From Paraburkholderia sp. FT54 (lineage in GTDB: Bacteria > Pseudomonadota > Gammaproteobacteria > Burkholderiales > Burkholderiaceae), in NCBI RefSeq assembly GCF_031585635.1, contig NZ_CP134195.1:434001-498000 (forward strand): a DNA stretch of 64,000 bases, given 5' to 3'. Positions 42,705 to 50,136 of the stretch are shown here, in pieces. The position numbers and the translations under genes were made by a program. The first letter of the stretch is position 1. Each line of letters opens with the position of its first letter. Below the pieces are notes generated by a model. The model saw nothing but the letters and a program-made list of their open reading frames with translations, searched no databases and was not told the DNA's origin.

Positions 42705-43060
42705 AGTCAAGGCGGCAAAGGCGTCGCGCAACCACCGGCCGTGAAACGTCCCGGGTTATTGGTTACGCGCTGGGCGGAGTGGCAAAAGAACTAGCACGTC
42801 TGGTAGCGCGACATCTCACGCGGCGCCGGAAACCTCTCACGCGTCGAGGGGAAGTCGATATGTCGCAAAGTGATGTCTTTCGGCTTTTGTGCCGAGCATT
42901 TTCGAGAGCGATGCTTAAGCCGCGCAGCAACCCGGTGAAGGCTGCAAAGCAGCGGAGCGCTCTTTCGTTTGTGCTCGCCGCCGCGGACGTGCCTTCGTCT
43001 CTCAATGTGTCCGGTGTCCCGAGGGAACTGCGCCGCACTCGCAAACATAGGAGGCGATGA
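42701..43060 (+). CDS. Arginine-rich hypothetical protein
   Basis: A 119-residue, very basic protein beginning with a GTG that overlaps the previous stop (GTGA), and ending in an overlap with the next ATG. It contains RRQRRR and ends RELRRTRKHRRR. I recognise no domain. The two tight overlaps support that it is translated; the composition would also fit an RNA- or DNA-binding accessory protein, which is only a guess. Confidence 0.45.
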   Translation: MKSRRQRRRATTGRETSRVIGYALGGVAKELARLVARHLTRRRKPLTRRGEVDMSQSDVFRLLCRAFSRAMLKPRSNPVKAAKQRSALSFVLAAADVPSSLNVSGVPRELRRTRKHRRR

Positions 43061-43587
43061 TGGTGGGTGAGCAGCATGACAGTTCGGTTTCCGATACCCC
43101 AACACTCTTTCTCAGCTTCGGCGGCGTGTTGAATGTCGGTCACGGCCTGGTGGACGATAACGGCGTCGTCACCTTGGATTCAGGTCGGCCGCCGTTCGAG
43201 TATGCACCCTATCTTGTGGACGTCCTCACGCCTTGGCCGCAAGTACAAATCATTCTTACCACCTCGTGGCTGAGAAGCCTCGGCGATGAGAAGACCATCG
43301 CGCTGCTACCCGACGAATTGCGCCGCAGAGTCATGGGCACGACGCTTCATGCATCACCCCGTTTCGACGAAATCAAAGACGGCACCGCAAAGACCATGAC
43401 CGTCATTCGCCATTCAAAGAAGCGTGGCCTCACAAAGTGGCTGGCGCTAGATGACGAAGCGTGTGGCGTGCCTCCCGGGTTCGAACAGCATTTTTTGCAC
43501 ACAGACTCGGAAACGGCGCTAGGCGCGCCGGAAGCACGCAAACAGTTACGACGGTGGCTCGCTGCGAGCTGCCGCTGCGGCGGATAA
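43057..43587 (+). CDS. HAD-like paralogue lacking catalytic aspartates
   Basis: A 176-residue relative of the protein at 42120-42704: FEYAPYLVDVLTPWPQVQIILTTSW and WLALDDEACG align well. Motif I reads LFLSFGGVLN, so both aspartates of the DxD pair are replaced (S and G). It should therefore be inactive as a phosphatase and may bind ligand or its active paralogue. ATGATG start overlaps the previous gene by four bases. Confidence 0.68.
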   Translation: MMVGEQHDSSVSDTPTLFLSFGGVLNVGHGLVDDNGVVTLDSGRPPFEYAPYLVDVLTPWPQVQIILTTSWLRSLGDEKTIALLPDELRRRVMGTTLHASPRFDEIKDGTAKTMTVIRHSKKRGLTKWLALDDEACGVPPGFEQHFLHTDSETALGAPEARKQLRRWLAASCRCGG

Positions 43588-43669
43588 GGCAGACGCAGTG
43601 CAGCTGGCGGGGCCTTCCCGTCTTCTTTGAAGGCGCACCGGCAATGCAGACTCTGGAGAGAGAGATTCT

Positions 43670-44038
43670 ATGAAACTGTCGGACTACCCGCGGCTAGCAA
43701 TTAGCCGAGACTATCTGCGCGATGCTCGACGTATGGGGTTGTCGTCATCGACCCGCCTGCGATGCACGTGGGAGTCGATTTATTTTTGCTGCTGTGAAGT
43801 CGCCGCCCTCCAAGGTCGTCAACTGGACGGCCTGGACCATCCGGACGCCGACATTGTTGACAACGCATTGCGAGCAATCGCGTTGACGGAGGACGAGCGA
43901 CGTCATGTTCTAGAGATGCTCCATTGGGCAGCATATCAACAGCCGCTATTACCAGGGCCCTGTCTGACGGATGATGCGTGCGATTTAGCTGAAGAATTTC
44001 ACGATTGCACGGTCGCAATTGCTTTGACGAAGAGATAA
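43670..44038 (+). CDS. Hypothetical protein
   Basis: A 122-residue protein with a good ribosome site (GGAGAGAGA) before the ATG. It is cysteine-rich near 38-43 (YFCCCEVAAL) and predicted helical. It follows the altered HAD gene by 82 bases on the same strand. No family recognised; possibly a small accessory protein of the HAD pair. Confidence 0.55.
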   Translation: MKLSDYPRLAISRDYLRDARRMGLSSSTRLRCTWESIYFCCCEVAALQGRQLDGLDHPDADIVDNALRAIALTEDERRHVLEMLHWAAYQQPLLPGPCLTDDACDLAEEFHDCTVAIALTKR

Positions 44039-44143
44039 GCAATGAACCTATCCGCCCCAAGACATTGGTCCCACGTCGGTGGACATGGATGATGGCGTAG
44101 CTACCGTCGTCGAGAGGATTCCCAGTGTCAGAGGAGACCGAGT

Positions 44144-44431
44144 GTGAAGGTATGTGAGTTGATATCCAGTTTGACAGGATTGGACCCAGACGCTGTGGTG
44201 TTGTATCTCGACGAGTGCGCAGACACGACCGATGCAGTTGAAATCAACGAAATCCTCGCGCCGAATGAGCGTTGGACTTGCGAACGCCACGTCCTATCAG
44301 ATGGTCGCTTCGTAGAAGTTCATCATTCGACGGAAGGCGGACTTTCAGTCGGCTGGAATCCCTTAAGAGACTCATGCAGAGAAGAAAACGTCGTGGTGCT
44401 CTCGAGCAGAAGGACTCGGGATGAAAGTTGA
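44144..44431 (+). CDS. Hypothetical protein
   Basis: A 95-residue acidic protein with a GTG start and GAGGAG ribosome site. It begins KVCELISSLTGLDPDAVVLYLDECADTTDAVEIN, an arrangement seen in small proteins that recur in accessory regions, and ends in a basic stretch. No function is assigned. It overlaps the DUF6088 gene start by 11 bases. Confidence 0.55.
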   Translation: MKVCELISSLTGLDPDAVVLYLDECADTTDAVEINEILAPNERWTCERHVLSDGRFVEVHHSTEGGLSVGWNPLRDSCREENVVVLSSRRTRDES

Positions 44432-44803
44432 GGACCCAGTCATGGCTTTCATTGCTGGACTGGAAGGGGTTGTAGTTCTCCGCTCCGAACTGACAGGCCT
44501 TGGAAGTCCAGCACAGTTGGGGCGCGTTCTATTTAAATTCGTCAAGGCGCGTAAGCTTGTTCGCGTCGGCTTGGGAATTTACGTGAAAACGCGCGTGAGC
44601 CGGCTCACCGGACAGCTCGCGCTACCGCGACTTTCGAAGCAATCGCAGCAGAAATTTTCCATAAGCTAAAAATCGATGTCGAGCCCGGCGAGTTGACGCG
44701 TGACTACAACGAGGGCAAGACAACTCAGGTGCCCATGCTTGCAGTTGTAAGTACCGGCAAGCGTCGCATCACCCGGAAAGCCAGGTTGGCAGGAGAAGCG
44801 TGA
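44421..44803 (+). pseudogene. DUF6088/AbiEi-like gene broken by a one-base frameshift
   Basis: The first frame gives the usual N-terminus of the AbiEi-like/DUF6088 winged-helix family (LGRVLFKFVKARKLVRVGLGIYVKTR), then after TGQLAL goes out of frame and stops at 44669. The conserved rest (ATFEAIAAEIFHKL, RDYNEGKTTQVP, TGKRRITRKARLAG) continues in the next frame to 44803. Adding one base after 44627 (CCGCG to CCGGCG) would restore L-P-A-T-F. DUF6088 proteins resemble antitoxins or regulators of AbiE-type modules. A sequencing error is possible. Confidence 0.7.
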
Positions 44804-44892
44804 TATACGAGCGTCGAAGCGCGAACCGTCGAAAGAGGACGGAAACGTGATAGGACGGAGACCGATTTGTCGCTCAACTTCTGGAGCTCAAT

Positions 44893-45894
44893 ATGACTGA
44901 CAGTGGCTGGGACATTGCGATGAGCAACATCGACGCGGAGTATGACATCCCGCAATTTGTCGCTTCCTCGCTTGTTCACAAAATCGCCGCAAGTGGATTT
45001 CGTCTGCCTGCTGCGGACCGCGGCAAGTTCGAAAGGCTGCCGGACGATGTAATCGCTCGCATCGAGCATATCGTGGTCGAGGCTTACCTTGAGGCCGGCG
45101 AAGACGTTGGCGAAGAAATTCTGCGTGAGGACCTTTGGCAGCAAGCCTTAATTTCCCGGCGCGACATGGTTGCAAATGGCGAGCTGGTTCCCGAAGACTC
45201 GTTCCGTGAACGTCTCGGCGTCACTCCACGGCGTCTCAGCAAACTGCTGACAGACGGCAGCGTTTTCACGATGCTGGTCGACAACGTGGAATACTATCCA
45301 GCGCTGCTCGCAGACCCAGTAGCTGACCGCAAACGACTACAGGCAATCTGCAGAATTCTCATACCAGCACCGCCGGATGCGCGCTTTGACTATCTGTCGT
45401 CAAGGCGTGGGAGTTTGGGCGGCGTTAGACCCACCGACATGTTGAACAATGATTCGGACTACGAGAAGCTGCGGCGAATGGCGCGGGCATGGGCCGCAGA
45501 GTGGTCGCGCACTGCCGTCAAGCTCTTTGAAGGGGAGCATGATAACGAGCCCGGCGGGGCCGACCCGCTTTACACAGCAATAGCTGAGGTCGACCCAAGG
45601 AGACCATTGTGGGAACGCGCCTCAGAAGCGCTCCACGTTCATGGGTATGAATGGCCACTGGGTCCGTATCCGGAGGCTCGGACATTTACCCTCTTCGTTG
45701 AGCGGCAAGCAGTGGGGGATTCGACGCCGACCCCGGAAGCCTGCATACAAGTGTCAGCAAGCGATGATTTTATTCGTGTACGAGTAAGGCATTGCGTCGA
45801 AACGGTCCCCGAATCTCAGGCAACTTTGCCTGCCAAGAGCAAGACCGTAGTAGATGTCGCAAAAAAGGTTATCGCGCACTTCTGCAAGCGCTGA
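44893..45894 (+). CDS. Hypothetical protein, possibly with an Xre/MbcA/ParS-like C-terminal segment
   Basis: A 333-residue cytoplasmic protein. Residues about 165-205 (YLSSRRGSLGGVRPTDMLNNDSDYEKLRRMARAWAAEW) resemble the antitoxin-type GG-R-P-x-D-x-L pattern of MbcA/ParS domains, though I hold this loosely. The C-terminal part has a beta-rich look (EACIQVSASDDFIRVRVRH). The ATG is preceded by TGGAGCTCAAT. No neighbour makes its role clear. Confidence 0.6.
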   Translation: MTDSGWDIAMSNIDAEYDIPQFVASSLVHKIAASGFRLPAADRGKFERLPDDVIARIEHIVVEAYLEAGEDVGEEILREDLWQQALISRRDMVANGELVPEDSFRERLGVTPRRLSKLLTDGSVFTMLVDNVEYYPALLADPVADRKRLQAICRILIPAPPDARFDYLSSRRGSLGGVRPTDMLNNDSDYEKLRRMARAWAAEWSRTAVKLFEGEHDNEPGGADPLYTAIAEVDPRRPLWERASEALHVHGYEWPLGPYPEARTFTLFVERQAVGDSTPTPEACIQVSASDDFIRVRVRHCVETVPESQATLPAKSKTVVDVAKKVIAHFCKR

Positions 45895-46060
45895 ATCCTC
45901 GCCAATGTGCGCTATGGAGTTTGTCTTTGGAATCAGAGTGGCTACATCACTGCAGCCGACGAAGCCCTGCATGCGATAAACGGATTTCTTGCGGAAGAGT
46001 GTTGCTTACCTTGGAAACAGAGACGCATGCTTATTGGATGCGTTGAATAAGGGGAAACAA

Positions 46061-46510
46061 ATGCTGAAAGTTACTGTTGAGTTGTGGCCAGGCGGTCGCG
46101 AGTCGGGTCGCCTCGTGATTGCAACTGCGGACATTGTTCGCGTAAAAAATGGGCAACTCGCTGACTACGAGGTTCGGCTGCACGACGACGTTCTTGGCGA
46201 CATTGGCACTGCAACGCTGACGCAGTACCCCCGGTTTGCTGGCAGTGTGCTGGACCTTGCGGCGCGTGCCATTGCGACCGCTCTTGCGGGTGGCGAAGAG
46301 CTACCGCCTCGGCCCATCCTCCCCGACGTCCCTGTGCACAAAAGCGGCACAACGCCATATGTGCGCATGCGCGAAATCCCGGAGCCTGCACGCACGTTGT
46401 TCGCCAAAAACATGTTCGGCTCGACATGCCCTTACATTGAGGAAGACTCCGAGCCGATGGGCTGCGTCTATGCATGGGATTGGGAAGCCTTTTTGAGCGG
46501 AGCGAGATAG
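46061..46510 (+). CDS. Hypothetical protein
   Basis: A 149-residue protein from the ATG with GGGGAAAC upstream. N-terminus LKVTVELWPGGRESGRLVIATADIVRVKNGQLADYEVRLHDD is beta-rich; the end (CVYAWDWEAFLSGAR) is well formed. The stop overlaps the start of a short gene that repeats its N-terminal pattern. Family not recognised. Confidence 0.6.
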   Translation: MLKVTVELWPGGRESGRLVIATADIVRVKNGQLADYEVRLHDDVLGDIGTATLTQYPRFAGSVLDLAARAIATALAGGEELPPRPILPDVPVHKSGTTPYVRMREIPEPARTLFAKNMFGSTCPYIEEDSEPMGCVYAWDWEAFLSGAR

Positions 46511-46632
46511 TGCGCAAAATTACCGTAGAGCTGTGTCCATCGCATGGCCCTGGCCGCGCACTGGGATATGTACTGCGGCTCATTGCGGACGGCAAATTGC
46601 GGGCAACCACAGGCACTGGTCGACCGGGCTGA
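46510..46632 (+). CDS. Short truncated paralogue of the preceding gene
   Basis: A 40-codon frame beginning with GTG at the last base of the previous stop. RKITVELCPSHGPGRALGYVLRLIADGKLRATTG mirrors LKVTVELWPGGRESGRLVIATADIVRVKNGQLADY of the preceding protein. It looks like the start of a tandem duplicate that lost its remainder; it may or may not be expressed. Confidence 0.45.
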   Translation: MRKITVELCPSHGPGRALGYVLRLIADGKLRATTGTGRPG

Positions 46633-46650
46633 CGCTGAGGAGACTGACAC

Positions 46651-47034
46651 ATGCTTGCAATATCGATTTACGACGGTGAGTGCAACAACATCAGCTTTTT
46701 TACGCACACTTGCAACATTGAAGGCTGTGTGGTGCCCGACAATCGCACGCCGTTCAATACACTGGAAGAAGCGCAAAAGGTGCTGGAGATGTATGCCGAC
46801 AAATGCAGCACGCCCAGTCCCTCCGGCAGCTACCTCACGGTGTTCATTGGTCGCAAGACCGGAGATGCCGTCGCTCCGCTGGCGCGGCTAGCCGTGACTG
46901 TTCGTGATGGACTCGCCAGCGCAAGCATTGTTAGCAAAGACGCTCCGCGTGTTGACACGGAGCCAGTCGCTGTGAACAGCGATGACGACGTCGCGACTAT
47001 TGTGCGCAAAGTCCTCACAAGTTTACGAGAATGA
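46651..47034 (+). CDS. Hypothetical protein
   Basis: A 127-residue protein with a weak GAGGAGAC ribosome site. It reads MLAISIYDGECNNISFFTHTCNIEGC and ends VATIVRKVLTSLRE. Three cysteines lie in the first 30 residues. No signal peptide. It overlaps the next gene start by four bases (ATGA). No family recognised. Confidence 0.55.
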   Translation: MLAISIYDGECNNISFFTHTCNIEGCVVPDNRTPFNTLEEAQKVLEMYADKCSTPSPSGSYLTVFIGRKTGDAVAPLARLAVTVRDGLASASIVSKDAPRVDTEPVAVNSDDDVATIVRKVLTSLRE

Positions 47035-47366
47035 CGATGACGCTTCATCAGGTACCTAACGACTTTCCGTGGGACACGACGCCCGCATCGCTGTCAGGAA
47101 CGCAGCCGAAACTCGCCGGCAGAATGATTGACGGCAGGTTTGTCGTCGGCCTGACGGCGGAAGAGAGATGGGGCCGGTGGGATATGTGTGAAGACCTGGC
47201 CCAGCAACTGGTTGCAAAGACCCTAAAGGACGCAGCAAAGTTTCCGTCAAACTCGCGTAACGTGACACTAAGGCGGATGAGGAGAGCACTTGAAGGCAAA
47301 CAATGGACGGAGCGTGTTGAAACGGATTGGCTTATGGAGCGGCTGCGGGTCTTGCTTGGGTGGTAA
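47031..47366 (+). CDS. Hypothetical protein
   Basis: A 111-residue protein with N-terminal FPWDTTPASLSGTQPKLAGRMIDGRFVVGLTAEERWGRWDMCEDLAQQL. The SGTQPKL phrase recalls HipA-type text but the protein is far too short and lacks kinase motifs, so that is not claimed. It is coupled to the gene before it by an ATGA overlap. Confidence 0.55.
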   Translation: MTMTLHQVPNDFPWDTTPASLSGTQPKLAGRMIDGRFVVGLTAEERWGRWDMCEDLAQQLVAKTLKDAAKFPSNSRNVTLRRMRRALEGKQWTERVETDWLMERLRVLLGW

Positions 47367-47409
47367 CCTTCTGCGCGGTCCATCTATCGAAAACATCTCG
47401 TTTGCGACG

Positions 47410-47583
47410 ATGACTCAAGCCGATTCGACGGCGCGATACCTTGAGAAACTGGAGCTAGCAATTCCTACCGCTGGAAGTCGACGTTTTCCATACGAAATCG
47501 TCAAGTCGGAGGGCGGAAGTTGGATTTGCACGTTTTTGGATGCCGGACGCGCGCCGTGGCTCGCAGATGAAAGCGCCAAGTAG
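47410..47583 (+). CDS. Small hypothetical protein
   Basis: A 57-residue protein from ATG 47410 (MTQADSTARYLEKLELAIPT). The frame is open further upstream but that part overlaps the preceding gene and reads poorly. The text FPYEIVKSEGGSWICTFLDAGRAPW is plausible for a compact domain. Unknown function. Confidence 0.4.
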   Translation: MTQADSTARYLEKLELAIPTAGSRRFPYEIVKSEGGSWICTFLDAGRAPWLADESAK

Positions 47584-47622
47584 TCTGGCAGCTCGCTCGT
47601 CAACACGGACCCGCACCGGGAA

Positions 47623-49125
47623 TTACTCTTCCGACATTGGGGGGGCTACATCGCCCCGGCGAACTTCCGACAGGTCAAGGAATATTAGCCCGTTGCGACC
47701 GGGATAACTCACGATGGCGTGTTCGTTCCAAAGGACCACTGCGCGCGGACCATTCGGTGCGACACCTAAAAATATCTTGTTTAGAGTGCGGTCGTCGACC
47801 CTATCGAGAATGGCCAGTTCGCAGTTGTTGCGATTCACGGAGAGGACAAGGTCTTCGGAAATGGCCTGAGACATTGGGTCTGCCCACGGCAACGTTTCGT
47901 TGTGCCCGTTACGGGGAACGAAGATATCTCGGACGAGGCGGTAGGTGGCCGCATCTATCACTCGGATGCCGAGCATCGATTGGAACATGCCGACATAAAG
48001 CTGATTGGACCGTTCGTCGAAACTAATACAAGCGGGGGTAGCGTCATCGCTACGGTCATCGACCACGTCAGCAAGATATACCTGAGCCACATACGAGCGT
48101 GACGTGAAGTCGTAGGCTGTCAGGAAGCAATTCCCGCCTGGATATTGCTGACCATCGAGAGCGCCGCCTCTTTGAAGGCCCAAGTACAAAATGTCACTGA
48201 CAGGATGCTTCGCGAGTGCCATGCAACCGCGGCCTGAACCCGGATAGGGCACTTCGTCAAACGAATATGTGGCACTGTCAATCACATAGAAGTTGGGAAC
48301 CCGGTTGCTGGCGAAGTAGACGGTTCGCTCATCGTGCGACGCCGCAAGCTCTCCCTCACCGCCACCCGGCAGGATGAGTCGCTTGACGATGGCTTGTGTT
48401 GCAATGTCGATTACCAGGACGAACTCTGAAAAAACTTGGCCGACAAACAGCCGCCCATCAGCTATCGCCATACTTCCCGGTGGGTAATTCAAAATTTTGC
48501 GGCTCGTCTCCTCGCTGCGGACCTCATATCTGTCAAGCTCAATCGTCTCTACAATCGCCTTCGTCCACGGGTCGATGAAGCTGATGGTGCCTGAGCGCCA
48601 GTTTGCGGTGATGAGCTGGTCTCTGTAGACAAGTAGCTGCTGGGGTTCCGACAAGGTCGGAAACTGATAGATTGGTGCTTCGCCTTCCGCTTCAACGTAT
48701 GTCAATGCAACTGACGCACTGGCACGAGCTGTACGTTCGAATTCTTCGAGCGACGTCACTAACGTAATGTTCGTTCCGCGAGCCGCATCTTGCGCCCCGG
48801 GTTGAAACCCAGCTTCGCTGACGATGATTCCACGGTCAGCGCCGAGGTCATCCACGATGCTTTTCAGCGCCAGAATCTTTTCCTTTGGTACTCGTGTGGC
48901 CCATAGTTTACATTCTACGACCCAAGTGCATGGGATGCTCTGCTGCGTGAAGGTGACATATACGTCGATATCATGGCGGGCCCTGACGCCTTCTGCCGTG
49001 TAGTCGACTTCCGCAGTGAACCCAAGCCGGCGAAACGCGGCTGCTGTCTGTTCTTGATATTGTCGCCAGTTTGCGTATTCCACCATCTCCGACCTCGCCG
49101 CATACGGCTCTATGGAAGCTGCCAC
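47623..49125 (-). CDS. Mrr-like nuclease fused to a beta-propeller
   Basis: A 500-residue fusion. Residues about 15-130 form a restriction endonuclease-like (Mrr_cat) fold: LGFTAEVDYTAEGVRARHDIDVYV, then V-V-E71-C-K73 and a downstream QPGAQDAARGTNITLV, giving the D54...E-x-K pattern of PD-(D/E)xK nucleases. Residues about 155-490 contain repeated strands of a YVTN/WD-like propeller (for example LFVGQVFSEFVLVIDIATQ, TVYFASNRVPNFYVIDSAT, QLYVGMFQSMLGIRVIDAAT). No signal peptide, so it is cytoplasmic. An ATG at 49086 is an alternative start. A defence or DNA-sensing role is inferred from the nuclease and its island position. Confidence 0.75.
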   Translation of the reverse strand: MAASIEPYAARSEMVEYANWRQYQEQTAAAFRRLGFTAEVDYTAEGVRARHDIDVYVTFTQQSIPCTWVVECKLWATRVPKEKILALKSIVDDLGADRGIIVSEAGFQPGAQDAARGTNITLVTSLEEFERTARASASVALTYVEAEGEAPIYQFPTLSEPQQLLVYRDQLITANWRSGTISFIDPWTKAIVETIELDRYEVRSEETSRKILNYPPGSMAIADGRLFVGQVFSEFVLVIDIATQAIVKRLILPGGGEGELAASHDERTVYFASNRVPNFYVIDSATYSFDEVPYPGSGRGCMALAKHPVSDILYLGLQRGGALDGQQYPGGNCFLTAYDFTSRSYVAQVYLADVVDDRSDDATPACISFDERSNQLYVGMFQSMLGIRVIDAATYRLVRDIFVPRNGHNETLPWADPMSQAISEDLVLSVNRNNCELAILDRVDDRTLNKIFLGVAPNGPRAVVLWNEHAIVSYPGRNGLIFLDLSEVRRGDVAPPMSEE

Positions 49126-49652
49126 GAATTCGTCTCTGCCGAGCTAGCACGACATCCTCTGGCAGAACTCTAACCCATTTGTACGCTCCCCTCCTCATGC
49201 GCGCACTAGCGGTCGGCGAAGAGCTTTGCTCAAGCCTGGCGGGCTGGTTGAATGCAAACAATTTTATGCGGACCGCTTAAGACGAGAAGGAGCAGTCGAA
49301 AAATGGCTGCTCTGCGCGCATCAACTACTTCAATCACACGGTTGCACTCCGCGCCGGTGATTCCAGCCTCCGAACTCGACGCAAGCGGCGGCCACCTTTT
49401 GTCCGCCTTCGGTTTCGAACATCAGGGGGACGGTTGCGATACGTATGCGTTGACTACTGCCATCTGTTTCCTTGAATTTGTCGTTTGACTTCTGCGAGCC
49501 GCACGACTCGCTGAGGGCAATTACGGCAAACGCTGCCCGTTCTTTAGCTGATGAGGGCTGTCCTTGCAACACATTGGGGACTGAGAGTCGCCACGGGAAC
49601 GCTGCTTGCGACGGTGCCCGTGACAGCGCTTGCTGACAATGACCGCTAGAGG
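49126..49652. other. Gap with no supported gene
   Basis: Only a weak minus-strand frame (49330-49572, GTG start, 80 codons, ending ACVEFGGWNHRRGVQPCD) stands out, and it has no known domain. I do not call it a gene. The stretch leads into a gene fragment, so it may be decayed sequence. Confidence 0.3.
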
Positions 49653-49808
49653 ATTGTCGGCGCCTTCATCGGCGGATGGCTTGGGGGCGTTCTTGGTTTG
49701 CGTCTAGGAAGCGACATCATCGGCTCACTGATTACCGCCTTGATTGGTGCTGTCATCCTGCTTGCAATCCTGCGCCTCTTCAGCCGGGGGCGTGCGCGTT
49801 CGCTCTGA
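49653..49808 (+). pseudogene. GlsB/YeaQ/YmgE family fragment (C-terminal half)
   Basis: The frame reads IVGAFIGGWLGGVLGLRLG ... IIGSLITALIGAVILLAILRLFSRG, the second half of a small GlsB/YeaQ/YmgE (transglycosylase-associated) membrane protein. The frame is closed upstream by TAG at 49647, and the first helix and start are missing, so it is a remnant. Confidence 0.7.
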
Positions 49809-50136
49809 CGCGACAACTCGTTGGTTTTGACGATAGACACTGACTGCATCAGACCATTTACCCGGCAACACGGGGTGAAGGTACCAATCGTTGAGGAATG
49901 GCTACGTACGGCCGCTGGCATACGCATTTCCATCCATGTCAGGCATCTGCCGCTACGTGGCCATGATTCTGGGGGTTTCGAGGTGCACTTTATGAGCCTG
50001 CATCGCACTCTGCGCAAACACGGCGTGATGCCCGCCGCTTCGCGTGTCGACAAGAAAAACCAGAGGTGGCCGAAGGCTGCGTCAATGTAGGCATCGCCGT
50101 GCTCGGGCTATTCTTTGCATTGCGCCACAGACGCGC
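49809..50136. other. Gap with no supported gene
   Basis: A plus-strand open frame (49821-50090) exists but has no recognisable domain and no ribosome site. It separates the GlsB-like fragment from the benE gene. Confidence 0.3.

Noticed and set aside
44580..44669. Programmed -1 frameshifting in the DUF6088 gene
   Set aside because: No slippery heptamer or following structure is evident and the family normally has a single frame; a one-base loss explains it better.
49330..49572. Possible small secreted or lipoprotein on the minus strand
   Set aside because: The GTG start lacks a ribosome site, and the LSESC text is not a good lipobox.
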